DNA from: Oscillospiraceae bacterium
GTDB lineage: Bacteria > Bacillota > Clostridia > Oscillospirales > Oscillospiraceae
NCBI GenBank assembly: GCA_031270395.1
Contig: JAISXU010000081.1
Location: forward strand, 1 to 64,000
DNA length: 64,000 nucleotides
Direction of reading: 5' to 3'
Shown here: piece by piece, positions 12,001 through 18,700 of the stretch
Layout of the letters: each line of letters opens with the position of its first letter
How positions within the stretch are numbered: position 1 is the first letter of the stretch
Program-made: the position numbers and the translations under genes
Notes under the pieces: model-generated
Seen by the model: only the letters and a program-made list of their open reading frames with translations
Databases searched by the model: none
What the model was told of the DNA's origin: nothing

Positions 12001-12916
12001 CGAGGTGCTGATCGGCAATACTGCGGCGGAGTTCGTACAGCTTCCGGGCGGTGATGAAAACGAGTACGTTCCGGCGGGACCGGACGGCGACGTGAGTCGC
12101 TTTGAAGACGTCGTCCCCGCGCGCGCGGCCAATGATGCGTATAACTACACCGACGAAGCAAAGCCGGAAACGTACTCTACGGTGATCATCTACGGGCTGC
12201 CGTTTAACGAGCCGCTCACGGTGAAGCATACGTATCCCGCTTCCGGCGTCGGCGTCGCCTACAGCCTTGACACGAACTTTACGCGCGAGGTGGGCGGCGC
12301 GGAATACAAGCAGAATGTGGCAATGGACAGCATGTCCTCTCCGCGGACGGTAACGTTCGATTTCGAGGAAAATAAAGACTGGTACAGGGCGACGTTTATA
12401 GAGAAATACGAGGACGCGATACCCGCGCCGGGCGGGGGAGGATCCACGCCTACGCCGACGCCCACGCCGGAGACGCCTACGCCTACACCTACGCCGACGG
12501 AGGTTCCGGAGACACCGACGGAAGAGCCGGAGACGCCGACGCCGACGCCGACGGAAGAGCCGCCCGCGCCGGAGGAGACCCCCACAGGAACACCGCCCGC
12601 GCCGCCGCCGGAACCGACGCCCGCGCCGCGTCCTGACGTGCCGCCGCCGCCGACAGAAATAGAGAACGTGCTTGTGCCCACCGACGACGGTGCGTTCATT
12701 GAGATAGACCCCGACGGAGTGCCGCGCGGAGAGTGGCATTGGGACGACCCCACGGAACAGTGGATTTTCGAGGAATACCCGCCGCTGGGCGACTTCCCGC
12801 CCACCGGAGACGGCGCGGCGCCGGTCTTTTGGGCCGCGATGTGCGGAGCGGCGGCGATAGGAGCGCTGGCTGTGACGCTGTACGGCAGCAGGAGGAAAAA
12901 GAGAGACGGGGAGTAA
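2..12916 (+). CDS. Giant LPXTG-type multi-domain surface protein (Cna_B/DUF5979-like repeats)
   Basis: 4304 residues. A signal peptide (MKRTVKVRARILALL..., hydrophobic core, cut near ALAEDD) is followed by a Glu/Ser/Pro repeat linker (about residues 45-120). A large N-terminal region without obvious repeats follows. Then come roughly 15-18 beta-sandwich repeats of about 100-150 residues, each ending in a strand such as FTNTR, FTNER or FNERR and starting again with a T(V)(N/S)K-type strand. This is the pattern of Cna_B/SpaA/DUF5979 stalk domains that often form Lys-Asn isopeptides. The C-terminus has a Pro/Thr spacer, FPPTG (a variant LPXTG), a hydrophobic segment and RRKKRDGE, i.e. a sortase signal. 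Inferred role: wall-anchored adhesin or stalk. No sortase gene is in the window. The start lies one base from the window edge, so no ribosome site can be seen, but the signal peptide looks complete. Confidence 0.9.
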   Translation: MKRTVKVRARILALLLAVVMAASMLPFGALAEDDTLPQQMEPAEETSEGETSEGETSEGETSEGETPEGETSEGETSEGETSEGETSEGEPSEEPSEEPSEEPSEEPSEEPSEEPTPEEVEESTGLGVAAGGAGAARLLLSPPPYIPNPGYFFNGITTNDLRGSKNGVPLALLEVFDDTGAKVGEGTITAFIPGYYTAPYGANTATLTMNEDYVIDGQMEYTVLLSGVMNNHTLYWDADGDPFTPGGVEWTENPEYAAYELTITGTSLTSFASNGLVVKSTLKSGSNTAKSAIINYQEYRRTTNAVELGNVSTVVCVFEKGTLKAFTADGLVDDDEKENAYLTYTEPRWLDANNFVSLMLTDGYDYLVEITPSGAQGRVYLNSGESIIALGTLGMAQINNPDNEDGPRTYQFQMDPAEFSKQEAFGDIQFAQQDVSFDVEKKYASGGGGVEVYIGAVPLFSSGSASGIPNGEDTRKTAAWRKMTGAGDANFILPQEVKLHDGSRDYYNYRIYEYFPETYMPVDNEAGHWFTVANPGEFFATWGYPDGLVATLPNYVLAFRDPGVIPSGSYSLGSTTVTNRAFNPEEDFSATVNSYGSVSAQQDTRAVASWTAEKAVVGLRGGDGSPSGATDSLTLGARGDVFEADYTVKFTRTDSQQASVTSLELTDVGAQISFDIRAQTTPGSYLSGTMTLYAANAENNGKLGDALSVFRVDNLLLAGATPFGGIAYIAVPGAFTVTPWNTTQKNFVIEVNLNMVVPGFADAGVLVSGLVPFQVNYIQVNDPDPNQTYHQYVVNFQDIVAHSNYFELTEVKDVSVDGADPQCTPVVTDGAGGGFSFELSDATTVPPRYAFYATDINNPPRDVIVGFTAVYKDKTNLREYMTVDDYKVTNTAHAYPSGVANFPYTPPGNGAYHNLTSGNPVFDTAEFTVTVPKYSYITVNKFLWKSPYMITETHPKNIPSLGNGGEFGLNGQQNPVYAKNDGQFGAEPFVTVELWPDTGYDEGDTALASATTPLWDSVTLTDGDNIFAVFDDDFGGEAILTYRLYIPFGTNTAAQYYPPHTWEDGSFVETWSDWDVEDENYTGEWIRTDGNEGGWQIDEYGWYKEISLEKGVYGAHNESAYDYPESKIRLEKDWGFTIPGSSTGNLDTGTAEGTAVKDSYFVLYRITLTAGEKEALDKLPEGTAPPAALRQKLNSEAHPIAIISGDQVNGLSNEFTFFEHLDPNPDCVYILQERTLMGYGPNDPSQVTNLWWYYRPNSHWYWRSLTKPGQDIEIENNKLTTVEIQKQVLGYDGTAYDAQWNDDKFTFYVYGAQARVISPDEPDFYEYEEEPGEITRITFKKSNGKFVLTPEGYYIDVATGEAAVDENGNKLQPRFTEIKGLPPAVNALVEAYNSEHSTGLTVQQAVGAGAPEELREDIWKVLSNSANANAYAIKFSIRNGYWGFYNNGAFLSAWGGGSASIVLPNDLMRLENKPGKIEWIPITGGSSWTTTPLEFSYDPWDCIIVEAPTDEYKINGLPVYQPEHTINYVTMQYDSSTATVVFRNKVREDKEDSDTGAQLRIEKTVDNTDDYRPDQKYTFTVYEGETVDDGAKITLTSEQVDFIYSATGGPAAGGDGTVDGGVIKMQKDVTAIITGLTFGQKYTVAESVPGGVTVKAQKYLGLDRTADDIFPGETEDKREDGDLADKHFATVVASVYDDVANDVPTVGFTNTRGAYTLNVGKLVKAPGVEPANAVFVLEVTGKFQANGSITGGKITKSVYFTHDEDSDLPTAINNLDDVKDTPLLPGRIAGGYWGTGVNVSTSLAGVVFGEKYTVAEKVYYGDVLQTADYYDVAMTVGAAGAAVMTWDGAESRYSSDQSDIELDGNIGVLVTNSRAKTDKSLTVNKVFPANVSGNDTEFEMGLEVGNGTGVWLQMTKLSSDDDLDELGLSHLADDINDYDTQNVYAWNGSTGTRAGGVVKAIGANGSITAKPAVVYGLPAHVELSLVEADYTGYRPPKYAAASVGDWGSHTNEDDGFLKITMTDSDKQAYVYNEPDDVELKIRKLEENAGADVFKVEVTGLFSGGGTTPNTAYFDRTGTGDDHYKFSGAGADWEDPVTDTVWVIDDVVAGNAYTITEYGNGGIAFSTYTVTVDMDGGGLDTTPADGIPESDSNGVSASFTASGTADANKITLTNTRRTSDLTVNKTVVGLALTEQVFVIGVSGKFVDISDTGLGALTANTTKYLYFTQAGDAFEAGDKLGALVTALCTAASDGDAGDNLVFGGQWGGDGASLADAFDCALVPGYTYTLTEYGFEYNASAWSSITIGSSGAYTLEADGATLESVDDHTYTLTAGDGNAAEFTNTSGADGTITVSKVLVKGTENPTERQFHFYVTQDGKYLTFAADGDYTYKVTGATSGTEDPPGAAIIPITSENSVTLMGLPDTTYEVTECASDGTDITNAYAVSYAAGDDGLAWDNGATVTLGSGDSAKFVKITNDGAHNDYLYVTKTADSDLLPGDIVKITVTGLFKDDADAGSQIFYFAECDTGDGSAFSTPAPLGSDLPVVGVIVGNEYTVTETIVGSAGTEKTGWLAANYTVTATVKTEDTYAELGDAEAQSLAGNGKITPPVAKKATLVSFENVPKDNRTINLTKSVDSSTGYTGTDEFWFLLSVDSAATDYTADDIDKYLQIRPEQGTSGITFSANAKAPTPVKPGGKTTGIAFKLQAGLSASIGGLTKGVPYTLEELAFDNVDYYNEGNANTHIDNIYNDEGVKTELAGSSQNSIVWSAVAVNEDRKVTPDADKNYVYFNNARFTDGALTIGKTVSGQDDYAGVGYKLTLAAPAGAKLDAAITATVLDAAVTGENLVSWEWVGSNPNYTGVALWIADDKTVTLSGLERGIPYTVTEDGDYTHYDTTVSVGGGAAEGLSATVEPKATADAVAFTNTRKADGVLTVEKDVSKGYVATPFTFRLYSKLADDLTGIKLDGEDVTVEYDDDLSKYYVEFTLGDADAVAGTPGKAVFTGLRVAADTTYNVAEIAVDGLVGVHDGDEPYKLRSVTVQDDVMDNAAGGNEVGDLFAVKGYHAEADRADGYGDGGRILFTNVSGENFGFTVTKTVTADTYDDDRVFTFELRGDMKSLDSVRVTVSEDSEDDVTYSGKVKSDGTFDSAGTLKDFLTRKSGNVYEFKLKNGQSATFAGLYNGAAYAVAEPPNAPGNANYHIAGIVSDKEGVLTPVAGAVAVSDPDESITFTNERDYAELQLTKAVDGAYGKSAWFKFTVSGLFLTSDTESAALTKNVYFTADGAAPDDAGYDAETDLYEKIGEPLTPLPGVIAGESYTVTETAASDGEALSNFTLTAASTTGGYTDVTGGGDYSCTVTVKASAEAESDEPTVNSVTFTNTRATNGSVTVSKKIIGYYPSSPANAAEEFEFTLTGDLPGNFSAASFAGAFGVFDVKDVAFGETDGESDSVTFTLKGNSTVTINGLFTGVDYTVTESGKRSDDFILRGRVYEALAEADAEEAEAGDEATLNGGGGADNTAVTFFNERRTDGRITVSKTVDGAIDENEQFAFYVTTDPAGVQGAFANAYVTRYFSNGTSQTDSLMYHKPDNPVLLKDGEWAEFTGLLAGVTYVVREDPKSTIYAKIYTAWVSIDGGAIAVQPPADGAFSGGVRVTPASAAVYPASPRHVDYVNDQSLGEIIIGKRADANVTVFDAGHPFTFKITGPAGLEPSVSRSTNYTEVDDYNWNKLDTTWSELTAGTDYAYSYDQQTFTIVIDLAKGETVRIGDLTPTYLYTVTDVTEYGKTGAYRWEQFVGSALKDGGNDLDRDVSDTTYPDGNGVALTARLDSSLDEVVYKHFFYSEEIIDKDLVVTKTVRGSLTDRIKLALGQEDIDDADITYTFHVRGADDNYLKFAAEGSKWAYQDGGDAPELPGDSSGYAFTIKADEALTFTGLFGREVWIDEALPPHTFRQQTTYTHAEEQSGGDTILVGKRGNAAALLNEAYTTLVIDMGLWGKAGVAIQQQTLTAEVLIGNTAAEFVQLPGGDENEYVPAGPDGDVSRFEDVVPARAANDAYNYTDEAKPETYSTVIIYGLPFNEPLTVKHTYPASGVGVAYSLDTNFTREVGGAEYKQNVAMDSMSSPRTVTFDFEENKDWYRATFIEKYEDAIPAPGGGGSTPTPTPTPETPTPTPTPTEVPETPTEEPETPTPTPTEEPPAPEETPTGTPPAPPPEPTPAPRPDVPPPPTEIENVLVPTDDGAFIEIDPDGVPRGEWHWDDPTEQWIFEEYPPLGDFPPTGDGAAPVFWAAMCGAAAIGALAVTLYGSRRKKRDGE
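134..340 (+). repeat. In-frame tandem repeats coding ETSEG and EPSE
   Basis: Nine 15-bp units of the type gagacgtccgagggt encode ETSEG (one is ETPEG), then about six 12-bp units encode EPSE. They form an acidic, extended linker directly after the signal peptide. Units differ mainly at third codon positions. The array is a likely site of length variation by slippage or recombination. Confidence 0.9.
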
Positions 12917-12925
12917 TAATGAATG

Positions 12926-12970
12926 GTGATCAGTGATCAGTGCTTAGTGAGTAGTGAGTAGTGAGTAGTG
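12926..12970 (+). repeat. Six 7-bp tandem units just after the giant gene
   Basis: The units are GTGATCA twice, GTGCTTA once and GTGAGTA three times, then GTG. They start 10 bases after the stop codon. A related low-complexity sequence (TGAATAGTGAAGAATGAATA on the minus strand) lies at about 53158-53192. Function unknown; probably a slippage-made simple repeat. Confidence 0.7.
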
Positions 12971-13013
12971 CAAAGCAGCAATAATAACACCTAAATCCGG
13001 CTGATTGCCGACG

Positions 13014-13054
13014 ACACAGGGGTACGCCGCGTTTTGCGCGGCGTACCCCTGTGT
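13014..13054 (+). terminator. Strong hairpin, probable terminator of the giant gene
   Basis: Perfect 18-bp inverted repeat (ACACAGGGGTACGCCGCG and its complement) with a 5-base loop TTTTG. It lies 100 bases after the stop codon. No U-tract follows (GTACATGTGC), so it may instead be a 3'-end stabiliser or part of a repeat. Confidence 0.5.
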
Positions 13055-13096
13055 GTACATGTGCGTGTGCGCACGGCGAGAACTAGCTCCCGTAAC

Positions 13097-13127
13097 TCGT
13101 TTGTAAGCGCGAAGCGCTTGCAAACGA
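13097..13127 (+). repeat. Dispersed palindromic element, copy 1
   Basis: TCGTTTGTAAGCGC, loop GAA, GCGCTTGCAAACGA form a hairpin with one G-U pair. It is flanked by GTAAC on the left and AATGACT on the right. The same frame (GTAACTCGTTTGT, hairpin, ACAAACGAAATGATT) recurs at 36001-36045, with half copies near 20685, 50961 and 55251. Confidence 0.6.
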
Positions 13128-13144
13128 AATGACTCAAAAAATGC

Positions 13145-13174
13145 TTGACAAGCGGCGGAGCGCTGTGCTACAAT
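13145..13174 (+). promoter_or_regulatory. Sigma-A-type promoter of the T-box transcript
   Basis: TTGACA (13145-13150), 18-base spacer, TACAAT (13169-13174). The first transcribed base should be about 13181, directly before stem I of the T-box. Confidence 0.8.
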
Positions 13175-13180
13175 CCGTAT

Positions 13181-13455
13181 GCGACGACGAAGAGGACCTG
13201 ATTTTTCCGTTTTCAGAGAGCCGGCGGGCGGTGCGAGCCGGCGGCGGAGAATCAAATGGTTTGTCACTTCCGAGCAGGAGAGCAGAGGGCGGGCGGCGCG
13301 GGCCGCCGCTATTAGAGCCTCCCGTAGACGCCGCGTTAAGGCAGAGGGCTTGTCAGAGCCCGTGAGTGGCGCGCTCCGCGCGCAATTTGAGTGGTACCGC
13401 GGGTATGCTGTGGCATTGCAGCCCGTCTCAAAGAAATCTTTGGGACGGGCTTTTT
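13181..13455 (+). promoter_or_regulatory. T-box riboswitch leader (predicted specifier GUC, tRNA-Val)
   Basis: Stem I is visible: GACGAAGAGG on the 5' side, a distal AGAGAGCCGGC...GGTGCGAGCCGGC helix typical of T-box stem I, and the 3' strand GGTTTGTCACTTCCGAGC. Pairing GAAG with CTTC puts the specifier triplet just before the conserved A, giving GTC (valine). The T-box core GAGTGGTACCGCGGG is at 13389-13403; its TGGT should pair with a tRNA 3' ACCA (discriminator A, as in tRNA-Val). An intrinsic terminator follows. The presence of a T-box is secure; the specifier is inferred by hand folding, and TTT, TTG or TGT in neighbouring registers are alternatives. Confidence 0.92.
13421..13455 (+). 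terminator. T-box regulated intrinsic terminator
   Basis: GCCCGTCTCAAAG, loop AAAT, CTTTGGGACGGGC: a 13-bp stem with one G-U pair, followed by TTTTT. The 5' arm overlaps the region that would pair with the T-box sequence in the antiterminator. Confidence 0.92.
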
Positions 13456-13485
13456 CGTCCCTCACATGAAACGGAGGAATATGAG

Positions 13486-15774
13486 ATGAACAGAGAAGAC
13501 GGCATAGCTTCAAGAATCAGCGAGATCGCCGGACGTATACGCGAGCTGCGCGAGATCGAGGGCTTTTCCGCAAAGGAAATGGCCGAAAAAACCGGCGTCA
13601 CGCCCGAGGAATACTCGGCGTGCGAGGCCGGACGCGAGGACATGTCCTTCGCGTTCCTCTACCGCTGCGCCATCGCGCTGCGCGTGGACGTGACGGACAT
13701 CATAGAGGGCGCGTCGCCGCGCCTGACGTCCTACACCGTCACGCGCTCGGGCGACGGGCAGCGCATAGAGCAGGCGCACAATATGATATACTACAGCCTC
13801 GCGCACGCGTTCCGGGGCCGCCGCACGGAGCCCCTGCGCGTGACGGCGATATACGACGACGCGCTGCAAAACCGCGAGATTGAGGTCACGACGCACGAGG
13901 GACAGGAGTGCGACATCGTTATCTCCGGCGTCCTGCGCGTCCGCATAGGGGAGCGCACAGAGACGCTCTACCCCGGGGACTGCGCGTATTACGACAGCTC
14001 CACGCCGCACGGCATGATAGCCGTCGGCGGCGGCGACTGCGAGTTTTACGCCATCGTCATAGACCCCGAGACGGTCAAGGAGCTCCCCGAGGCGCGCGAG
14101 CCCGCCGCCGCGCGGATAGAGGCCGTAAAGCACACGGGCAAGGAGCGCGTCTATAAGAAGTACATCGACACTGTGGAGGACGGGAGCGGCGCGCCCGTGT
14201 CCGTCTCCTTCAAGAATATGGAGACGTTCAATTTCGCCTTCGACGTCGTGGACGCCATAGCCGAACGCGAGCCGGAAAAGCTCGCCCTGCTGCACGTCGC
14301 AAAGGACAAGGCGGAGCGCCGCTTCACATTTGAGGACATTTCGCGCCTCTCCTCCCGCGCTGCGAATTACTTCACCTCGCTCGGCATAAAGCGCGGGGAT
14401 CGCGTGATGCTCGTCCTGCGCCGCCACTGGCAGTTCTGGATAGCGACCGTAGCTCTGGAGAAAATAGGAGCTGTCTCCGTCCCCGCGACCGACCAACTCC
14501 TCGAAAAGGATTACATCTACCGCATAGAGTCCGCCGGCGTCACGGCCATTATGATAACCGCACAGAGCGAGCTCGCCCCGCGCGAGGCGGAACGCGCCGT
14601 CAGCAAATGTCCCGGCGTCGCCGTCAAGCTCGCCTGCGCCGGCGCGGTTCCCGGCTGGCGCGATTTTGACAGTGAGTTCGAGATGTTCCGCAGCGTATAC
14701 CCGCGCGCGGAGGACGCCCCGTGCGGGGATGATTTTATGCTGATGTACTTCACCTCGGGTACGTCCGGCTACCCGAAAATCGCCGCGCACAACTACAAAT
14801 ACCCGCTCGGGCACTTCATAGCCGCGAAATACTGGCAGTGCGTGGAGCCGGAGGGGCTTCACCTTACCATCTCCGACACCGGCTGGGCAAAGGCGGCGTG
14901 GGGCAAGCTCTACGGGCAGTGGCTCTGCGAGGCGGCGATATTCGTGTACGACTTTGACCGCTTCGACGCGCACGATATTCTGCCGATGCTCGCCGAATAC
15001 AGTATAACCACCTTTTGCGCCCCGCCGACGATATACCGTTTTTTGATACGCGAGGACCTGTCCGGCTTCGATCTGTCGGGTGTAAAGCGTGCCGCCACGG
15101 CGGGCGAGGCGCTCAACCCCGAGGTATTCCGCCGGTTCAAGGAGGCTACAGGGCTATCCATCATGGAGGGCTTTGGGCAGTCGGAATCCTCCGCAATGCT
15201 CGGCAACTTCGCCGGGACGGCGTCCAAGCCCGGCTCGATGGGACGCCCGTCGCCGCTGTACGACATCGAGCTCATAGACTCCGACGGCTGCCCCGTACAG
15301 GACGGCGAGATCGGCGAGATCGTCGCCCGCACATCGCCCGGAAAAACGCCCGGACTCGTCATCGAGTATTTTGGCGACCCGGAGAACACGGCGAGCGTCT
15401 GGCGCGGCGGGGTATATCACACCGGAGATACGGCGTGGCGCGACGAGGAGGGGTATTACTGGTACGTCGGGCGCGTGGACGACCTGATAAAATCCTCCGG
15501 CTACCGCATAGGGCCGTTCGAAATCGAGAGCGTCATTATGGAGCTGCCCTACGTGCTCGAATGTGGCGTCTCCGCCGTCCCGGACGAGGTGCGCGGCCAG
15601 ATAGTAAAGGCGAGCATAGTCCTAAAGGGGCGCGAGCCGTCCGACGAGCTCGCGCGCGAGATACAAAATTACGTCAAGGAGCACACCGCGCCATACAAGT
15701 ATCCGCGCGTCGTAGTATTCCGCGACGAGCTGCCGAAAACCGTGAGCGGCAAAATACAGCGCAATCTGCTGTGA
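13486..15774 (+). CDS. HTH-cupin-acyl-CoA ligase (AMP-forming) fusion
   Basis: 762 residues in three domains. Residues 12-70 are an XRE-type helix-turn-helix (FSAKEMAEKTGVTPEEYSAC). Residues 115-195 are a cupin (EGQECDIVISGVL... YPGDCAYYDSSTPHGM). Residues 245-762 are an AMP-forming acyl-CoA synthetase with the P-loop YFTSGTSGYPK (421-431), EGFGQSES (561), YHTGDTAWRD (644), GRVDDLIKSSGYR (662) and the C-terminal Lys in VSGKIQR (K755), all intact. It resembles acetyl/medium-chain CoA ligases and should activate a carboxylate to its CoA ester in the cytoplasm. The ATG at 13486 follows ACGGAGGAAT; an upstream in-frame extension would run through the T-box. Control by a valine T-box suggests a substrate linked to branched-chain amino acids (inference). 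The HTH could make it self-regulating. Confidence 0.9.
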   Translation: MNREDGIASRISEIAGRIRELREIEGFSAKEMAEKTGVTPEEYSACEAGREDMSFAFLYRCAIALRVDVTDIIEGASPRLTSYTVTRSGDGQRIEQAHNMIYYSLAHAFRGRRTEPLRVTAIYDDALQNREIEVTTHEGQECDIVISGVLRVRIGERTETLYPGDCAYYDSSTPHGMIAVGGGDCEFYAIVIDPETVKELPEAREPAAARIEAVKHTGKERVYKKYIDTVEDGSGAPVSVSFKNMETFNFAFDVVDAIAEREPEKLALLHVAKDKAERRFTFEDISRLSSRAANYFTSLGIKRGDRVMLVLRRHWQFWIATVALEKIGAVSVPATDQLLEKDYIYRIESAGVTAIMITAQSELAPREAERAVSKCPGVAVKLACAGAVPGWRDFDSEFEMFRSVYPRAEDAPCGDDFMLMYFTSGTSGYPKIAAHNYKYPLGHFIAAKYWQCVEPEGLHLTISDTGWAKAAWGKLYGQWLCEAAIFVYDFDRFDAHDILPMLAEYSITTFCAPPTIYRFLIREDLSGFDLSGVKRAATAGEALNPEVFRRFKEATGLSIMEGFGQSESSAMLGNFAGTASKPGSMGRPSPLYDIELIDSDGCPVQDGEIGEIVARTSPGKTPGLVIEYFGDPENTASVWRGGVYHTGDTAWRDEEGYYWYVGRVDDLIKSSGYRIGPFEIESVIMELPYVLECGVSAVPDEVRGQIVKASIVLKGREPSDELAREIQNYVKEHTAPYKYPRVVVFRDELPKTVSGKIQRNLL

Positions 15775-15798
15775 TAATTCGCGTTTGGAGTTAAATGC

Positions 15799-18700
15799 TT
15801 AAATACTCTCAGGGCGGAGCGCCGCGCGCAGAGCGGCGTATAGCTCTGTAACGTCTATGGGCTTCGTCAGGTGTTTGGCCATTCCGAGCTCAAGACAGCG
15901 GTCTCGCTCCTCCGCGAAGGCGTGCGCCGTCAGTGCGTACATGGGGATATCGGCGTACTCCGGTTTGCTCTTAATTATCTGTGTCGCCTCGTAGCCGTCC
16001 ATCACCGGCATCTGCAGGTCCATAAGTATAAGATCAAACGGCGGGTTCCCGCGTATCTCGGCGGTCTCGTCGAGTATACGCAGCGCCTCGACGCCGTTTT
16101 CCGCCGTAGCGACCTCTACGCTCGCGGCCGACAGCAGCTCCACGACGATCATCGCGTTTATCTCGTTGTCCTCCGCGAGAAGGACGCGCATACCGCGAAG
16201 CGCCTCGTTCTCGCCGTCGCTCCCCGCCGCGCCGCCCGGCGCGGGCGCTTTCCGCCCGGCTTGCTCAAGCTCCCGCGCGGACAGCGCGAAGGTGCACGAG
16301 AAAGAGAATATAGTACCTATGCCCGGCCGACTGGAGACGGCTATCTCGCCGCCCATCAGCTCCACCATCTGTTTTGTGACCGCCAGACCGATACCCACGC
16401 CCCCGTATCTGCGGGACGCGGAGTTATCCGCCTGGTTGAAGGCGGCGAATATTCCCTCAAGCTGATCCTCGTCCATGCCGATTCCCGTATCCTCCACGGC
16501 GAAGAACACCGTGGCGTCGTCCTCCCCGCGCTTTATCACTGACGCCCGCACCGTCACGGCGCCCTTTTCCGTGAACTTATAGGCGTTTTCAACAAGGTTG
16601 ATAAATATCTGCTGCAATTTCAGCGGGTCGCCGACGACAGTCCCGGGCAGCGACGGGTCGATTTCAAACCGGAGCGCGACGTCTCCCCCGGGCGCCTGCT
16701 CGCGGAAAAATATCTCGAGGTCGCCCAGCAGGCGGCGCAGCTCAAACGGCGTCTGTTCGAGCTTCATATCGCCCGAGTCGGCCTTCGAGAAATCGAGCAT
16801 ATCGTTGACGAGTCCGAGCAGCGTCGCCGCGGAGCGTCCCATTTTCTCCGTGTACTCCCGCTGCTTATCGTCCATCGGCGTGTTCATCAGCAGCCTTGTC
16901 AGACCGATCACGGCGTTCAGCGGCGTGCGTATCTCGTGACTCACGTTCGCCAGGAACAGCCGCTTCGCCTTATTCGCCGCCATTGCCGCCAGCGTCGCCC
17001 CCTTCAGCTCAAGCAGCGTCCCCACCCGCGCGGACAGCTCCTCCTTGTCGAACGGCTTTTGTATGTAGTCGTTCGCGCCCGACTGGAAACCGAGCACAAC
17101 GTCCTGCAGCCTGTTTTTCGCCGTCACCATGATAATCGGCAGCTCAAGCAGCGAATTTTTTTCTCTGAGATGGCGGCAGACGTCATACCCGGACATTTTC
17201 GGCATCATCACATCCAGAAGAACGAGGTCAAACTCCCCGCCGCCCTCTATCATGTCGATCGCTTCCTGTCCCCCGTACGCCTTTGAGACGCTGTAGCCGC
17301 GCATTGAGAGGATATTAGTGAGAACCTGAATGTTGACCGGTTCGTCGTCCACGGCGAGTATTCTGTACCCGCCCGGCTGCGCGGTCTGCGGCGCGGGCGC
17401 CCCCGGCGCGGCATCTTCCGGGGCGAAGTCCTCAATATCTATGATAGAGCGGAGCTGCTCGCTTACCGCCGTGTCCACGACCTCCGTATCCGCGCGCGGC
17501 AGGGTAAACGTGAAGGTCGAACCCGCGCCGAGGGACGAGCTCACGCCGATCACACCGCCGTGGAGCTCCACAATCTTCTTGGTTATCGACAGACCGAGTC
17601 CCGTACCGCCGTATTCCCGCTCCGTCGAGCCGTCTCCCTGCTCAAAGGACTCGAATATGCTCTCAAATTTATCCTCGGCGATGCCGATGCCCGTGTCCGC
17701 TACGGATATGGAGGCCATACCGCCGATCATTTCGGCGCGCACCGTCACGCTCCCCTCCTCGGTGAATTTGACGGCGTTTCCTATGATGTTGTAAAGTATC
17801 TGCTGTATCCTGTTTTCATCCGCGTTTACGGCGGCAAACGAGTCGTCCACCTCGTTTATCAGCTTGAGATTTTTACCCTTTATGAGCGGCTTTGACAGCG
17901 CGAGCACCGTATCGACGACGGTTTTGAGGTCAATCGGCTTCAGCTGCAGCTCTATCTCCTTATTCTTCAGCTTGGTGAAGTCAAGAATGTCGTTTACGAG
18001 ATTGGAGAGCCGTTTGCCGCTGTTGGCCACGAGCGCGAGATTGTATTTCTGCCCGTCTGTCATATCACCCGCCGCGCCGTCAATCATCGACTCCACGATG
18101 CCTATTATTCCGTTTATCGGAGTCCGCAGCTCGTGCGACGTGTTAGCGAGGAACTCGTCCTTTAGCTCGTTGAGCTTGCCAAGATATATGTTCTTTTCCT
18201 CAAGCGTCTGCGCGTATTTGCGCATCTCGCCTATGAGCAGATTTATCTCCTCCGCCATGTACTTGAAGGCGCGGGACAGCGCTCCTATCTCGTCGTTGCT
18301 CCTGAACTGGGGCACCTCGGCGTCAAATTTACCCTCTCCGAGCAGCTTGGCCGTCTCGGACAGTACGAGTATCGGCTTTGTCACGCCGCGGGCGATTATG
18401 TAGAGGACAAACGCTATCACGCATATAGCCGTGAGGGACACGACTATGACGTAATTGCGTATTCCGTTCGCGTTGTCCAGCACCTTGCTCATGGGGATGC
18501 TCACGGCGACCGACCACGGATTCGTTACCTCGCTGAACCGAATTGGGGCGTACACGGTGTAGTAGTCGGACGCGCCGGAAATATACGTCTCGCCGTTTTT
18601 TATGGCCGTCTTGGCCTCCTCGGCGTAGCCCGCTCTGGCGGGGTCGTCGGCCAGATCCGTGCCGAGCTTGGGCGCCTCCGGATGCGCGACTACGACGCCC

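Noticed and set aside
11672..12739. Arg-rich minus-strand frame opposite the Pro/Thr spacer
   Set aside because: Low-complexity complement of the Pro/Thr codons; not a protein-like sequence.
13366..13485. N-terminal extension of the HTH-cupin-ligase
   Set aside because: The extension runs through the T-box core and terminator and lacks a ribosome site; the ATG at 13486 has a strong one.
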